Part shown: positions 27,201 to 44,125 of the stretch, piece after piece | Numbering within the stretch: the first letter of the stretch is position 1 | How the letters are laid out: every line of letters starts with the position of its first letter | Assembly: GCA_963924555.1 (NCBI GenBank) | Contig: OZ004585.1 | Span: forward strand, 9,104,000 to 9,167,999 | Direction of reading: 5' to 3' | From: Crambe crambe | Lineage: Eukaryota > Porifera > Demospongiae > Poecilosclerida > Crambeidae | DNA: 64,000 nucleotides | The notes under the pieces: generated by a model | Told to the model about the DNA's origin: nothing | Database searches by the model: none | Seen by the model: the letters and a program-made list of their open reading frames with translations, nothing else | Made by a program: the position numbers and the translations under genes

Positions 27201-27881
27201 CGATGATGATCGAGAAAAAGATGAACTGAGGGCCCCACCTGGCAAACACTTTACTGTAGTCTTCAACACCTTTGTATTTATGCAGCTTTTCAATGAGATC
27301 AATGCTCGCAAGATTCATGGAGAATGGAATGTGTTCAGCGGCATCCATCGCAACATAGTCTTTCTGTGTGTGGTGGTAGGTCAAGTTTCAGTTCAGATCC
27401 TCATTGTGCAGGTTGGTTTCTTCATCGGCATCATCTTCAACACGGCACCTCTGACGATTGATTTATGGTTGTGGTGCATCTTCTTGGGATCCGTTGAACT
27501 GTTGATCGGCCAGCTCCTCTTATTCATCCCCGTCAAATGGATCAAGACTGTTGTCAGGTCCATGTCAGTACCATGTAAACGGACCAAAGAAGAAGTAGAG
27601 GAAGAGGAAGAGACAGATTTTGACCCCCTGAGGGACAATGCTACGCGGGCTAAAGTCCTGTGGATGAAATCTTTGACAAGGTTACGCACTCAGGTAAGCT
27701 ACATGCACCAGTTGGTAGAAGGAAGTGAACACGTTCTTATAATTTTGAACAGATTCGCGTGGTGAATGCATTTCGGCAAGGTGTTGAATCAGGTTCCATG
27801 GTGGCCCTGGCTCAGCTGCAAGGAACACCACGCCCAGTACGCCACAACAGACCTGTGACTGGAATAGAGACTGCAGTATGA
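22015..27881 (+). CDS. Plasma membrane calcium-transporting ATPase (PMCA, P2B type)
   Basis: This calmodulin-regulated P-type pump exports Ca2+ across the plasma membrane. It has about 12 exons and about 1,200 residues, the usual PMCA length. In order: N-terminal region ([20 protein letters not shown]), actuator motif DEACMTGE (near 23065), a lysine/glutamate-rich phospholipid-binding loop (about 23400-23700, [18 protein letters not shown]), [19 protein letters not shown], phosphorylation motif [13 protein letters not shown] (about 24030-24070), nucleotide-binding [12 protein letters not shown], and hinge [20 protein letters not shown] (about 26650-26710). The C-terminal membrane helices include [21 protein letters not shown]-terminal calmodulin-binding segment ([22 protein letters not shown]) shows that this is PMCA rather than SERCA. 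Stop TGA 27879-27881. Start 22015 is the first ATG; an ATG at 22036 is an alternative. A (TG)n microsatellite lies in the intron at about 24169-24230. Confidence 0.95.
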
Positions 27882-28057
27882 ATGTCTCCTACTATTATGA
27901 TTAATTTATAGGAATTGCGTTGTATTTTTTTTTGTGTATGTGAAATACTTGCTGCTTATAATTATACTAGTATGGTCACTGTTTAGTTGGTGTAGTCTAT
28001 TTAATTGTGATTTTGTTCTATGAAAATTTCATTATTTTTTTGTGGATCTAAGACAAG

Positions 28058-28421
28058 TTACACATATATGCCAACCCAGAGTAACAGAAATAACAGGCCA
28101 AAGCCCAAGAAAAGGGCGGACCATAAAGAAATTAGCAGTTCCTTGACCAAGTAGCGTGAGAATTTGGTACTGGTTACCTCATATCTGGGGTGAAGTTAAG
28201 TAAATAGACCCGAAAAAAAAATACTAAAGAGCTTATCTCAGAGAGGATACACAAAGAACCATGCCATAAAAAAGAGTCCAATGGTGAGGAGTGTAATGGC
28301 CAGATGGGGATATACAGCTGGATTGACTGGACTTATGTACCTGCTCATGGAGTCCAAGTCCTACAAACAAAGCCATTACAATGGTTAGTAATATTACTGA
28401 TGCACCACTAACCAAAGTCAT
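28058..28421 (-). CDS. TMEM258: Transmembrane protein 258, oligosaccharyltransferase subunit
   Basis: TMEM258 is a small two-helix ER protein of the STT3A-type OST complex. Three minus-strand exons join cleanly. The first is MTL from ATG 28421, then a 54-bp intron with a ttactaac branch-like site. The second is [20 protein letters not shown] plus helix 1 ([13 protein letters not shown]). The third is [20 protein letters not shown] plus helix 2 ending LLLWVGIYV at TAA 28058-28060. The predicted length, about 80 residues, and both helices match the family closely. The gene is divergent from ARPC4 (153 bp between ATGs) and convergent with the PMCA gene (176 bp between stops). Confidence 0.94.
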
Positions 28422-28574
28422 CTTGTCTCTTCTTTTAGCAATCACGTGGAAAAGTAGCTGTATAATCGCGTGAGTTGAGTCAAATCATGTGACCTAGAAC
28501 GTGACAACCGACATTCACGTGATCAGTTACGAGATAAACGATATCCGAACGAGAACTAGAAACAAGATTTTGAG
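28422..28574. promoter_or_regulatory. Bidirectional promoter region between TMEM258 and ARPC4
   Basis: A 153-bp divergent intergenic segment with two CACGTG cores (28443-28448 and 28516-28521; the second is TCACGTGA). Regulatory role inferred from position. Confidence 0.55.
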
Positions 28575-29463
28575 ATGGTAAGTAAAGCAGTCCTTTTCTG
28601 TCGTATGTTACCATTCGTCAATCATTTGCTCGTGTCCTTGTGACTTGGTTGGATGATGTGTGTAGGCTGCTACGTTAAAACCTTACTTGAGTGCTGTGCG
28701 CTCCACCCTTACTGCTGCAATGTGTTTAGAGAATTTCGAAAGTCAGGTGGTCGAAAGGCATAACAAACCTGAAGTAGAAGTCAGGTAAAATAATAATTAC
28801 AAGAGCCAGGGTCTTGTTAGTATTATTGCCTTATATGGTAAAGTATTTATTTTTTAGGAGCAGTAAGGAATTGCTTATGACCCCCTTAGTGGTTAGCAGA
28901 AACGAGAAGGAGAAGGTGCAAATAGAGGCCTCCATCAATTCCATTCGCATATCTATTGCTATCAAACAAGTTGAGTTTCTAGTTTGAAGTACCTTCCAGT
29001 GTTATGGTGTTCATACTTTCAATAGGCTGATGAAATTGAAAAGATATTGTGCAAAAAATTCATGCGGTTCATGATGATGAGAGCAGAACATTTTTTCATC
29101 CTTCGCCGGAAACCGGTCGAGGTATGTGGGTAGTCACTATCGTAAATGGTAGCAGTTTGATATTGTTCTTCTTGTAGGGCTATGACATCAGTTTCCTCAT
29201 CACTAATTTTCATACAGAACAGATGTACAAACATAAACTAGTGGATTTTGTGATTCAGGTGAGTTTAAACAAGTATTGTATTGTGATGAGGTTCATATTC
29301 CTTATTTTAAGTTTATGGAGGATATCGACAAGGAAATCAGTGAGATGAAGATTTCATTAAATGCTAGAGCACGTATTGTAGCAGAAGAATTTTTGAAAAA
29401 TGTAAGGACTTGTATTCAGTGGAATGCGTGTGCATTGAAATTGTTGTTCATGTGCAGTTCTGA
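28575..29463 (+). CDS. ARPC4: Actin-related protein 2/3 complex subunit 4
   Basis: ARPC4 is a core 20-kDa subunit of the Arp2/3 complex that nucleates branched actin. The first coding exon ends exactly after the ATG (28575-28577, followed by GTAAGT). The second begins [20 protein letters not shown] and includes [14 protein letters not shown]. Later exons give [60 protein letters not shown] and [19 protein letters not shown]. The last coding exon is only TTC TGA (29458-29463), restoring the universal NF end. The product is about 168 residues, as in other animals. The stop lies 158 bp before the start of the deubiquitinase gene on the same strand. Confidence 0.96.
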
Positions 29464-29621
29464 GGATCAGTGTCAGTTTGATGTGTGCAATGCAAGAACT
29501 CTAGTTGATAGTATGCAAGATTTTTTTCTTTTTGTGTGTATAGCCAATGATTACAAACAGTATTATCAAGGTTACATAATATTGAAAGGTAGGTAGAGAT
29601 CGTCAATGAATCCCGATAAAA

Positions 29622-35032
<5,411 letters not shown>

Positions 35033-35183
35033 TTAGTCATTATTACATAACTCTTACTCTTTTTACACTTGATTATTTGTGTCCTAATTATTGTACTGAT
35101 GAGATGATTATGGTTTCATCAAGAGGACATGATACAAGACGTTTGTTGCACACTAATAAGCAACCAGCACTGATCAAATGAAT

Positions 35184-38100
35184 TTACTGATTTGAATGAA
35201 AGTGTTCAGATGTAGTTTGATGGGAGGAAGATAGTTTGTTCTGAGCATCTGCTAGTTGTGCAGCACACTGCTGGTACTGCCTCTGAACTTCCACCAATCC
35301 TTCCTGTAACTCACTCAACTGACAGTCACAAGCTTTCTTCAGTTGCTTGTAGAGTCTCAACTCACTTAGTGTATAGCCTGTAAGCACATGAACACACAAG
35401 ATTTGTCAAGAGAGATCACAGTCATTATGATCAGCATGTAATAGCATGACTGGTATGGCAAGTCCAAGATTCCAATACCTAGTTTAACTCTCAGAAAGTT
35501 GGATTTTCTCTTTTGTGCTTTGAGCTTTTGATTGAGCTTATTCAAAAGAGAGGCATTCGATGCACAATCAAGTGGACGAAGAGAGGAACACTTTTTTGAA
35601 GGGGTAGTACGATTTTCCTCAGAGATAGAGAGGAGAATATTTTTACGAGCCTGTAAAACTTCTAGTTCTCCTTGCAATGTAGCCACAGTCTCATCACAAA
35701 CCTACAAAGTTTTCATAAGCACAGTATTATTAGGATCAAGGGCAGTACTAACCTTCATTTGCACACGTCTTGTTGAATTTACAGTTTCGCATATATGTAC
35801 GTTATCTTCCAAGTCTGAGATTTCATGGCGACTATTTAAAATAGAGTCATCACAGCTTAGCATTTGTGCTTCGATTTCTTTAGTCTCCACAGCAACAATT
35901 GTTTGCAGTATTTCCACTCGAGACGTTAACATACTTGCCTGGAATCGAATATGAGCAAAATAGTCTTGAATGCAGGTGTGTGCAGCATTCAATGTACCTC
36001 AGCTGTCGTGTGTTCTAAATCTGCTTGAATCCTTTGTGCAGAAAGAATCTGGACACTGCATCCCTCCAGCTCCTCCTCCTGTCTTTGACACACTTTAGTA
36101 ACCTGACACAACTCATCCTATATAGTACCATGAAATAACAGGTAGTGCAGTGAAGCACTAAATTATCAGTACTGGCAGCTGCTACCTTGGCAGCATGCAA
36201 CAGAGCAGTAAGGTTGATGCTTTCTTTGGATAGTGCTTCAGTCTTCTCAAGTAAGTCCTCTCTTTCCTTCAGCAAGTCCTTATTGCTTGAGCGAATTTTC
36301 ACATTTTCCTCACTCAGTTGGTTGCGGATTGAGAGTAGTGCTTGGTAGGATCCAGAAAGTTTGGCATTATCTGTCTTCAGCTGTGCTAACTGAACTTCCA
36401 AACGCAATGTCACCTGCCGAGAATCTGCAAGACGTTGCTTCAGGTGAAGCGTGTCAGACTAGTTATGAAGAGGAATCAGTGAGGAGTTGCAGCGTCCAAT
36501 GTCTAGGGAGATAACTTACTTGAAATGACGAGTATCGACTGCTACTTATCGAGTGATTTGGTGAAGGGCTCACAGAGTTGTGTAGACTACATGCCACATC
36601 AATCTGAATGCAAAAAAATGATATTAAGAATATTCGCAACAGTATACGTACCTGACTGTCCACTGAAGCATTATAAAGGTCTGTGAGGGAACTGGTTAAG
36701 GTATCCTTCTGCTGACGAAGGGTTTTCTCAAGGCTCTCTATTTTAGAAGTCCTCTGCTGAAGGAGTTGCTTCAACTCGTTACTTAGTTGCGAGCGGCTAT
36801 GCAATTGACTCTTTAAGACTTCCACTTCAGCTTGAAGTTCATGTACCTGAAAATACACTTGAAGGTTAACTGTTTTTATGTTACATGAATCATGCATTCA
36901 CCTGCTGACCATGCATGATATTAGCGGCTCTAGTTGACTCCAATTCTGAAAGGGTGTGTTCCATGTTAGCAGTAGAATCTTTCATTTTCTCATTTAGCTC
37001 TTTGATGTGCATTCTTGCCTCCTTCAATTCTTCCTGGTACTGCCTGCTTATGACAAAAAAAATCCTTTAATTGGACATCAACACTCCATTCACAACACGA
37101 CCTTTGACTCCGTTTCAGCTGATTATGGAGAGTAGCATTTTCATTTTGTAGTTGACTAGCATGCTCACTACTTCTCTCCAATTGCACTCTCAGTTCCTCA
37201 ATCTCGTGTCTCAGTTTGTTACACTCTTCAATCGATGATGCAAGAGTACTAGTCTTTACTTTCAGATGAGATACGAGTGAATCACGTTGGTGCTGAAGAG
37301 ACTCTAACTGGTCGGAAAGCTGCTGCTTTAAAATGTCCACTTGCCTGCAGCGTTGGTCTATTTCAGTCACCTGACTCTGACGCAACTTGTTCAGTTGCAG
37401 ATTAGATTGCTTCAGGTCGTTCTCATAACATTCCAGTTGCTCTTTCTGCGATGTAGTAAGGGACTGCAATCGCTCCTAGAATGAGTTAGTAGAGCATTCT
37501 CTGAAAATTTCTACGTCTAATTTACCTTTTCAGTTAGCAAATGATCTAACTCAAGTTTGAGCTTTTCATTTTCAGTCAAGAGAGCTTCAAATTCCAAGAT
37601 GTGATCATTACTTCTCTGCCCAGAACCAGTTCTCTGTTCCAGGAGTGTCCTCTTTAATACGATAATCTCTCTCTCCAAAGTACTTCTCGAGTATTGGGTA
37701 GCAGCTAGAGAATTACAGAGGTCAGCATTTTTGTGAGTTAGTCGTTCCTGCAGCGATACAAAGTTCTGATAAAGTCATAATGTATGCTGAACTCACCAAA
37801 TCCTCTAGGAGACCACGAGAACTTGGAGATTTGGAGAGGACGTGGGAAGATAACAACTTATACTCGTCACGCAATGCATGAATGTGAGCCATCAGTCCCT
37901 CAATGGTCTGCTCCTTATCTTGGAGGACCTATAATTATAGAATGCTAAGATAGTACCAAAAAAAAAAAAAAAAAGAAAAAAAAAAGAAGAAAAGTGACAT
38001 TACCGATTCTGGTTTATTAGCAGTACTGGTCCAGAATGATTCAACCTACAATTTCCATTTATATCAACAAGTATTCTATTTTATACTTTATACTCGAGAT

Positions 38101-38577
38101 ACCTGGGAGATGAGTTTAGTGTTGTCAGCCATCAGTCTCGTAATAAGTTCAGCCTGTTGCTCCAACTTTGTACATGCTTCAACATAGCACTGTTCTGTCT
38201 CTGTGAATGACTTGTTCTAATGCACTCACACTGTGACAATTAGATGACTTAAACGTACCTCTTGACTCTTTTAATTTGCCATCCTGGTTCTTCATCATAA
38301 AGGTAGTGTGAATACTACTGCTATCTACTTAGTTAATGCTCACCTCATCACTGATCTGTTCTTTACTGGTCGCATTCAACAAGCAGGGGGATCTTTGAGG
38401 TTGTATCGACTCATTCCTAGATACTTTACGCCATTTAGACCTGTTTGCTTTACTTTCATGCCTGGAAAACACCGGAGTTCTTTCCGTTACGGTTACTACA
38501 CCACCCCTAGATGGCGGTGTGGGAATGCTCTGATCAGATAATAAGTCAATCCATGAAGATCCCAGCTCTTGCTCCAT
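35184..38577 (-). CDS. Coiled-coil protein, unrecognised; ~13 exons
   Basis: The protein starts MEQELGSSWIDLLSDQSI (minus strand, 38577). It has a basic, serine-rich N-terminal segment of about 75 residues (TERTPVFSRHESKANRSKWR). A long chain of coiled-coil exons follows: NKSFTETEQCYVEACTKLEQ, VLQDKEQTIEGLMAHIHALR, QERLTHKNADLCNSL, SQKEQLECYENDLKQSNLQL, HEIEELRVQLERSSEHASQL, VHELQAEVEVLKSQL, QLKTDNAKLSGSYQALL. The end is YTLSELRLYKQLKKACDCQL and a Gln/Ser-rich tail. Splice sites are regular and introns short. One intron carries a poly(A)/(A)nG tract (37960-37987). I estimate 800-900 residues. Such proteins are often centrosomal or cytoskeletal, but I do not recognise the family. Convergent with the USP gene (151 bp between stops). 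Confidence 0.75.
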
Positions 38578-39520
38578 AACTAATTCTATTCAGAGCACAC
38601 CTGTACACTGCACATGCGCACATGGATAAGAGATTGGCAAGGTGACTTGCTTGGCCACAGAACAACTTGGGACACTGGAGTTCGAGATTACTAGATCTTA
38701 TTTTGCACACAAATATTTACTCTCTTTGAAGCCAGAGTGCTTTGGTTACTCTGTTGGTAATAAGCAGCCCTGGCCTAAACACTTGGCTGATTTTGCAAAA
38801 AACTTGATAAACTAACTTCAAATTTACTTGACTGATTTATCTACTTGCTGAGATAGTACTGCTCTAAAACATGCTGTTTAAGCTTCGTCAAAATTTCATG
38901 GACGTGCAGTGTCCAAGTTAGTAAGCCACACCCATCAGCCGGTTGGGACTAGCTCTACAGAGATATCATGTAATAAGAGCAAGTTACCCCAATCTACCTT
39001 AAGGGTCTTTTAGTATCTCTCTTTCTATGCAGCACAATGCCCCTAAAAGGAAAAATGAAGAAAGAAGTCCAAAGTTACATCCACCACTCCTGCATTCACT
39101 TCAGGGTCCACTTCTACATCAACTTCAAGTGAGAGGAAAAAAAAAAGGGCATGTAATCTTAATTAAGGGACTCTTTTGAGAGACTTGGGCGCCTCCCCAC
39201 CTCATCTTGATGCATGAGATGATAACGAAAACTGTAGTGCATGTTTCCATCATCTCTACCTTGTATAGACGGGGTATGTAATGGAGCTCAAATTAGACAG
39301 TTAGAGCTGTTGGCATTACTGGTAAGTAAACACTCTTGCATGCAGCCAACTAGTCTGTTGTCATTTTGTGTAATGGCTGTTCCTTGGCCGGTATTAAGTG
39401 AGAATTGTCCAGTCATAAAAATTTGACAATTAAAATATTTATTCCTGTTTGAAATATATTCTTAATTGTACGAAAACATTAGCAAGTTATGCATGCAGTT
39501 AATCAACTTCAGTATATTTC
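38578..39520. other. Intergenic DNA, no gene recognised
   Basis: This stretch marks the switch from dense genes to repeats. A short open stretch (39241-39426) has no family resemblance and is flanked by stops. The first 100 bp are probably the promoter and 5' UTR of the coiled-coil gene. Nothing else is supported. Confidence 0.5.
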
Positions 39521-39800
39521 ATTACTGTCAGTCTCCCTCCCGCTCCTGTTTGCCTGCTGCCTGCTGTGGGACTGTTCCCTCGTTGGCTTGTTCCTGTTGT
39601 CAGTTTCCTGACCCTGTAACTGTTCAACTGTAGCTAGATAGAACAAGCTACACCACAACTAACTAACTAACATTCAATTTAGGTCACATTTGGCCAGATG
39701 CTCTTGAATTGAAATATTTCATTGAGTAATAGCAGTCAGTCTTCCTCCCGCACCTGTTTGCCTGCTGTGGGACTGTTCCTTGTTCAAAGATCTTAATTAA
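39520..39800. repeat. Two diverged copies of the ~185-bp satellite
   Basis: Copies near 39527 and 39737 share ctgtcagtctccctcccgct, cctgtttgcctgctgtggga and ctgttccctcgttggc with the array at about 43490-44120. Spacing here is about 210 bp, and the second copy is truncated. Confidence 0.75.
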
Positions 39801-40198
39801 TTCACCTCGATTAATTCTACAGCACGAGTGACTACAAATAATCATTAGAATATCAATCACATTTCCATACACTTGCAAACCAAGGTATACATAGAAAATG
39901 TAGCATTGGAGAGAGGAAAAGGGACTAACCACATGGTTTGCTAGAAATCAGTTGGCAGATTCACTATGTACAGTACTTATAACTACTGCCTGTAGCAGAA
40001 AAGTAATTATGCAATAAATGAACAGGAGCTCTGCTAGAACAGGTTCTGGCTAAGTTAGAATGGTTAGATTTGAGAAATACGTAGTGACTTACAAAATCTG
40101 ATCCTGTGCGGGGGCAGGGGGACCAACAACTAGAGGAGTATAGAGTGATACCATCAATTCTCAGGAGAACACCATGACATTTAACAACTTGATGCACT

Positions 40199-40614
40199 AT
40201 CAACACCTTGTTTACCAGTACAATGGCTTCCACTATGGTTGTAACGAGGACTACCTGAATGCAGGGGTGGCCTCATTTCAGGGCACGGGGTCCAATTAAT
40301 GTGTACATAAGGAAGCCAGTTAGTACTGGCAGAGTTCATGTAATACGAATCTACTAACAAACTTGTCTAGCCTCATCCCCAGGCTCTCTGCGTGAAAAGG
40401 GGAGGTTCCTTCCCTTTTTGTGCAGAGAGCCTGGGGATGAGGCTAGACAAGTTTGTTAGTAGATTCGTATTACATGAACTCTGCCAGCACTAACTGGCTT
40501 CCTTATGTACACATTAATTGGACCCCGTGCCCTGAAATGAGGCCACCCCTGCATTCAGGTAGTCCTCGTTACAACCATAGTGGAAGCCATTGTACTGGTA
40601 AACAAGGTGTTGAT
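40199..40614. repeat. Near-perfect ~416-bp palindrome (foldback/MITE-like)
   Basis: Left arm (atcaacaccttgtttaccag...) and right arm (...ctggtaaacaaggtgttgat) are reverse complements of about 200 bp each, meeting near 40406 with essentially no spacer. The core is ccccaggctctctgcg ... gcagagagcctgggga. Only a few mismatches are visible (for example ggttcc at the centre, agtactgg versus ccagcact). Confidence 0.9.
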
Positions 40615-40618
40615 GCAC

Positions 40619-40731
40619 TGGCAGAGTTCATGTAATACGAATCTACTAACAAACTTGTCTAGCCTCATCCCCAGGCTCTCTGCGTGAAAAGGGGAGGTCC
40701 CTTCCCTTTTTGCGCAGAGAGCCTGGGGACT
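40619..40731. repeat. Partial direct third copy of the palindrome core
   Basis: This repeats the 40328-40440 segment in the same orientation (ggcagagttcatgtaatacg ... gcagagagcctgggga), directly after the right arm of the palindrome. Confidence 0.88.
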
Positions 40732-40959
40732 TTAAAGAGATGTTTATGATTCCTGGGCCAGCCACCTAACTCTACCAAGTTACACGACGAATACTAAACT
40801 GGATGCATCATTACCTTGACGGTTCTGCAAACTCAAGATTTGCGAGTGACCTATAATTATTATCTCACAGGTTTTGTGTCGTAGTAGATTTCTCCGTAAA
40901 GCAAAGGAGATGCATAACAGTCATCTTGGTGAGAAAATTTGTTGGCTTCTAAACAGACA

Positions 40960-41290
40960 TAATGTGCTTATGACCCATTTGGGTTTTTACAGTCAAAAGT
41001 GAATCTAGGCATCATGGTGAATGTTCATATTCATATTAGAGTGCTATTTGTCTCGAAAAAAAAATTTGGCTACTTTTTGAAACTCCCCAATAGCCTTGGT
41101 AGAATGGATTTTAACAGTCAAAAGTGAATCTATGCATTATGCTGAATGTTTAGATTCACATTTGAGTGCTATTGTTTCGTAAAATTTCCCAAGTCTAGCC
41201 TTAGTAGCTAAATTGGGGAAAAAACTTGTGATAAATTGGACTTTTAACAGTCAAAAATGAATCTAGGCATCATGTGTAAATGGACAAGAA
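40960..41290. repeat. ~110-bp tandem repeat, three copies
   Basis: Three copies carry ttaacagtcaaaagtgaatc, taggcatcat and ttagagtgctatt. Related copies stand at about 47690-47900, next to the same downstream block, so this is a dispersed composite unit. Confidence 0.75.
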
Positions 41291-41470
41291 GCTGAAAGTT
41301 CAATATGCAATACACCCGGTTTCTGCTGATGCTTAATTGGCCTTGCCGATTATGTATTAGAAGAGTTAGGTTTGCTATCACCATCTACTACTGAAGTGTG
41401 TGATCAGCTCGAACCAGCTACGTAGGTAAGATTGTATGACGAATGTAGCTCTCTGTCATGCACCTTCTGT
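41280..41470. repeat. Dispersed block R, copy 1
   Basis: Shares gatgcttaattggccttgcc, gaagagttaggtttgctatc and gaagtgtgtgatcagct with copies at about 47930-48062 and 56395-56560. The stretch can be read as ADYVLEELGLLSPSTTEVCDQLE, with one in-frame codon insertion relative to the other copies. Confidence 0.75.
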
Positions 41471-42990
41471 ACTGTTGCATAACTTTATTACACCATCCTT
41501 CCATTGAATGTATTAGCAGATCATAGCCAGTTTGTCTTAGCTACACAGACAGACTTCTCAACCTAAAACATCAGCTTATGGTAAGGCATGCCCAGTAGCA
41601 GTGAGACATCATGTCTACAATGAGACACGAACCTTATCAAATATGCAACTCAGCAAAATAACCTTCTCAATGGATAACAGGCTAGCACTGTCGAAACATG
41701 GAGCCACGGCACATTTTCACAGTGAGATTTGTGTACATGACAGTCCATGGTACTGGTCACCATGTGATCATTGAGGAAACCCATGAATTGTTAAGAGAGA
41801 TGTGACCTTCTAAGATGAATGAGGGAGGGGGATCATCCGGCTCCAACCTTTGACCTCAAGCTCTTTTTGTTTCCTTAGGGACCCCAAACACTACAAGCTG
41901 TGCGAGTGTTGTAAGTTGGATAATCTTGCAACTTCTGCCTATGAATAAAATATACATGTCATGGTACAAAAGGTAGTAGACACACACACACACACAGCTC
42001 TAACTAAAGTTTAAATAAAACATCAGCTATGACCGTTAACAAACTGGCTAGCTAAGGAATGGGTTGCCACACACAGAAGAGATGATGCAGTCACAAAGTA
42101 ACATCTATAATAACTCATAGGGCCTTACCAGATGACTATGGAGAGGTAGATGATGTTGAAGCTATGGAGGGGGTAATCTCTGGATGAGTGGAACCATCCT
42201 CAGCAGATCTTTAGGAAAACCGATTGAGTGTCAAGACCTAGTTGAGCTTGGATCTGATCACAATGATAGCACCATTAGTCAGCTAGTCTGAACAATATCT
42301 TCTCTCCACCTCTTCTGTGTCCTGAAATCAATACATAACACCTGGCTACGGAGGATCATACTTAAAGAGTGGACTCAACACACACAATGTTACACAGTTT
42401 TAAACAGAGAGTAAGTATAGCTTAATTGGACTACACATTCCAACACTTTTTAGCACAATAGAACAACTATGCACTGGATCTTAGGATTCGCTGACCAGCA
42501 ATAACCCAACTTACAGCAGCTGCAGTCTAAAGAACTAGTAAAGAGCATAAAGAGCTTGAAACTTCAAGTAGCTAGCAAGGTGTGGCCATACTGTATATCC
42601 ATACAGCTACATAGCTCTTGAGAAAGCTACACACAGACAAACTTACTAGAAGGGAGTGGCTGCAAGGACGAGCAACAATTGACCTGTATTGAAGAGATAA
42701 AACAGTGTTAACAATATGAACAGGAGCTCTGGCTAAGCTAGAACGGTTATATATATATAACGAAACATACAATAATAGCACCGTGTCCTCTTTGGTCTGG
42801 TTAATGCAATAACTGTCGGCTGTGGCAGTCATAATATTATTGGCATCATAATTATTTACAGAATTTGTATTTCTTGGGCTGGGTATGCAGTTTTGAAAGA
42901 GTGAACAATGAATATAAACTTGTATGACTTTTGAGGATTGACAGGGGCACTCGAAGCTAAACCAAAGTCTTATTTCCTTTTTGCTCTGCT
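41471..42990. other. Intergenic DNA with small repeat fragments
   Basis: No gene was recognised. A (CA)n tract lies near 41981-41997. A fragment near 42720 (gaacaggagctctggctaag, tagaacggtta) resembles one near 40019 (gaacaggagctctgctagaa, gttagaatggtta). Confidence 0.5.
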
Positions 42991-43035
42991 ACATACCCAG
43001 GCCTGCAAAAAAAGTGGGCCTGGGTACGAGGCTAA
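42990..43035. repeat. Short hairpin element
   Basis: Inverted arms tacccaggcctgc / gggcctgggta enclose a short A-rich loop and are followed by cgaggcta. This is reminiscent of the gcctcatccccaggct ends of the large palindrome. It may be a miniature relative; inference only. Confidence 0.45.
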
Positions 43036-43489
43036 TGTAAACCTAACCTAGCATCTTTTCATTGCATCACTGCCTGAAAGAATGGGGATTTGTCATAATC
43101 ATGTTGCATATCTGTGTGGAATGATATCTGTGAGACATGTGACATAACTGGCTATTCCATATCTGTAGCAGTTATGTTCTGTTGTGTAGTAGACCTGGCA
43201 AGTTTCCTTAAACGTTACACACTGTACACATAATCATTATTGCTTACAGATCTGAGAGGGCAACAGACCTGTAACATTAACAGATTATGGGCTGTGTGGT
43301 GGACTATCTATCTGTAAGACTTATATGAGAACTGGTCTCGTGTAACACGGTTTTGACTGGAGTGCAAAGGTCACAAATCAGTACGGCTGGCCATCATTAA
43401 CCGCATACCCTCGCTCAATTCCCGTGCTGTCGCTCTCTGCCGTTCAGTTCCCGCTGCTGTTTGACATTCAATTTAGAGCTAAAGTATCT

Positions 43490-44125
43490 TATTGTGGTCT
43501 CCCTCCCGCTCCTGTTTGCCTGCTACCCGCTGTGAGACTGTTCCCTCGTCGGTCTCCTGACACGTAAGTGTTCAAACCCCGTAGCTAGATACCACAACTA
43601 AACATCCAAAACCTGTCACATTTAATATTTATTGCTAGCTACTCTTGAATTGAAATATTTTATTGTGTAATAGCTGTCAGTCTTCCTCCCACTCCTGTTT
43701 GCCTGGTGTGGGACTGTTCTCTCGTTGGCTTGTTCCTGTAGTCAGTTTCCTGACCCGTAAGTGTTCCAACTGTAGCTAGATAGAACAAGCTCCACACTGC
43801 AACTAACTTTCGAAACCTGTCACCTTTGAGATTTATTGCTAGCTACTCTTGAATTTAAATACAGTCAAGTCTTCCTCCCACTCCTGTTTGCTGCCTGCTG
43901 TGGGACTGTTCCCTCCTCGGCTTGTTCCTGTTGTCAGTCTCCTGACCTGTAAGTGTTCGACCTTAGCTAGATAGAACAAGCTACACACCACAGCTAACTT
44001 TCAAAACCTGTATCTATTGCTAGCTACTGAAATATTTTATTGTTTAGTAGCTGTCAGTCTTCCTCCCGCTCCTGTTTGCCTGCTGTGGGACTGTCAGTCT
44101 CCCTCCCGCTCTGTTTTGTCTGCTG
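43490..44125. repeat. Tandem satellite, ~185-bp unit, about 4 copies
   Basis: Copies start near 43497, 43680, 43867 and 44051, each with cttcctcccgctcctgtttg, cctgctgtgggactgtt, gtcagtctcctgacc and tagctagatagaacaagct. A short terminal copy starts near 44096. Two earlier diverged copies lie at 39527-39790. Confidence 0.85.

Noticed and set aside
39060..39430. Possible small gene (open frames near 39036 and 39241)
   Set aside because: The frames are short, interrupted by stops, have no recognisable splice partners and resemble no family.
43560..43585. Possible tRNA B-box (gttcaaacccc), suggesting a tRNA or SINE
   Set aside because: It belongs to the ~185-bp satellite unit, other copies differ at these bases, and no A-box or cloverleaf is evident.
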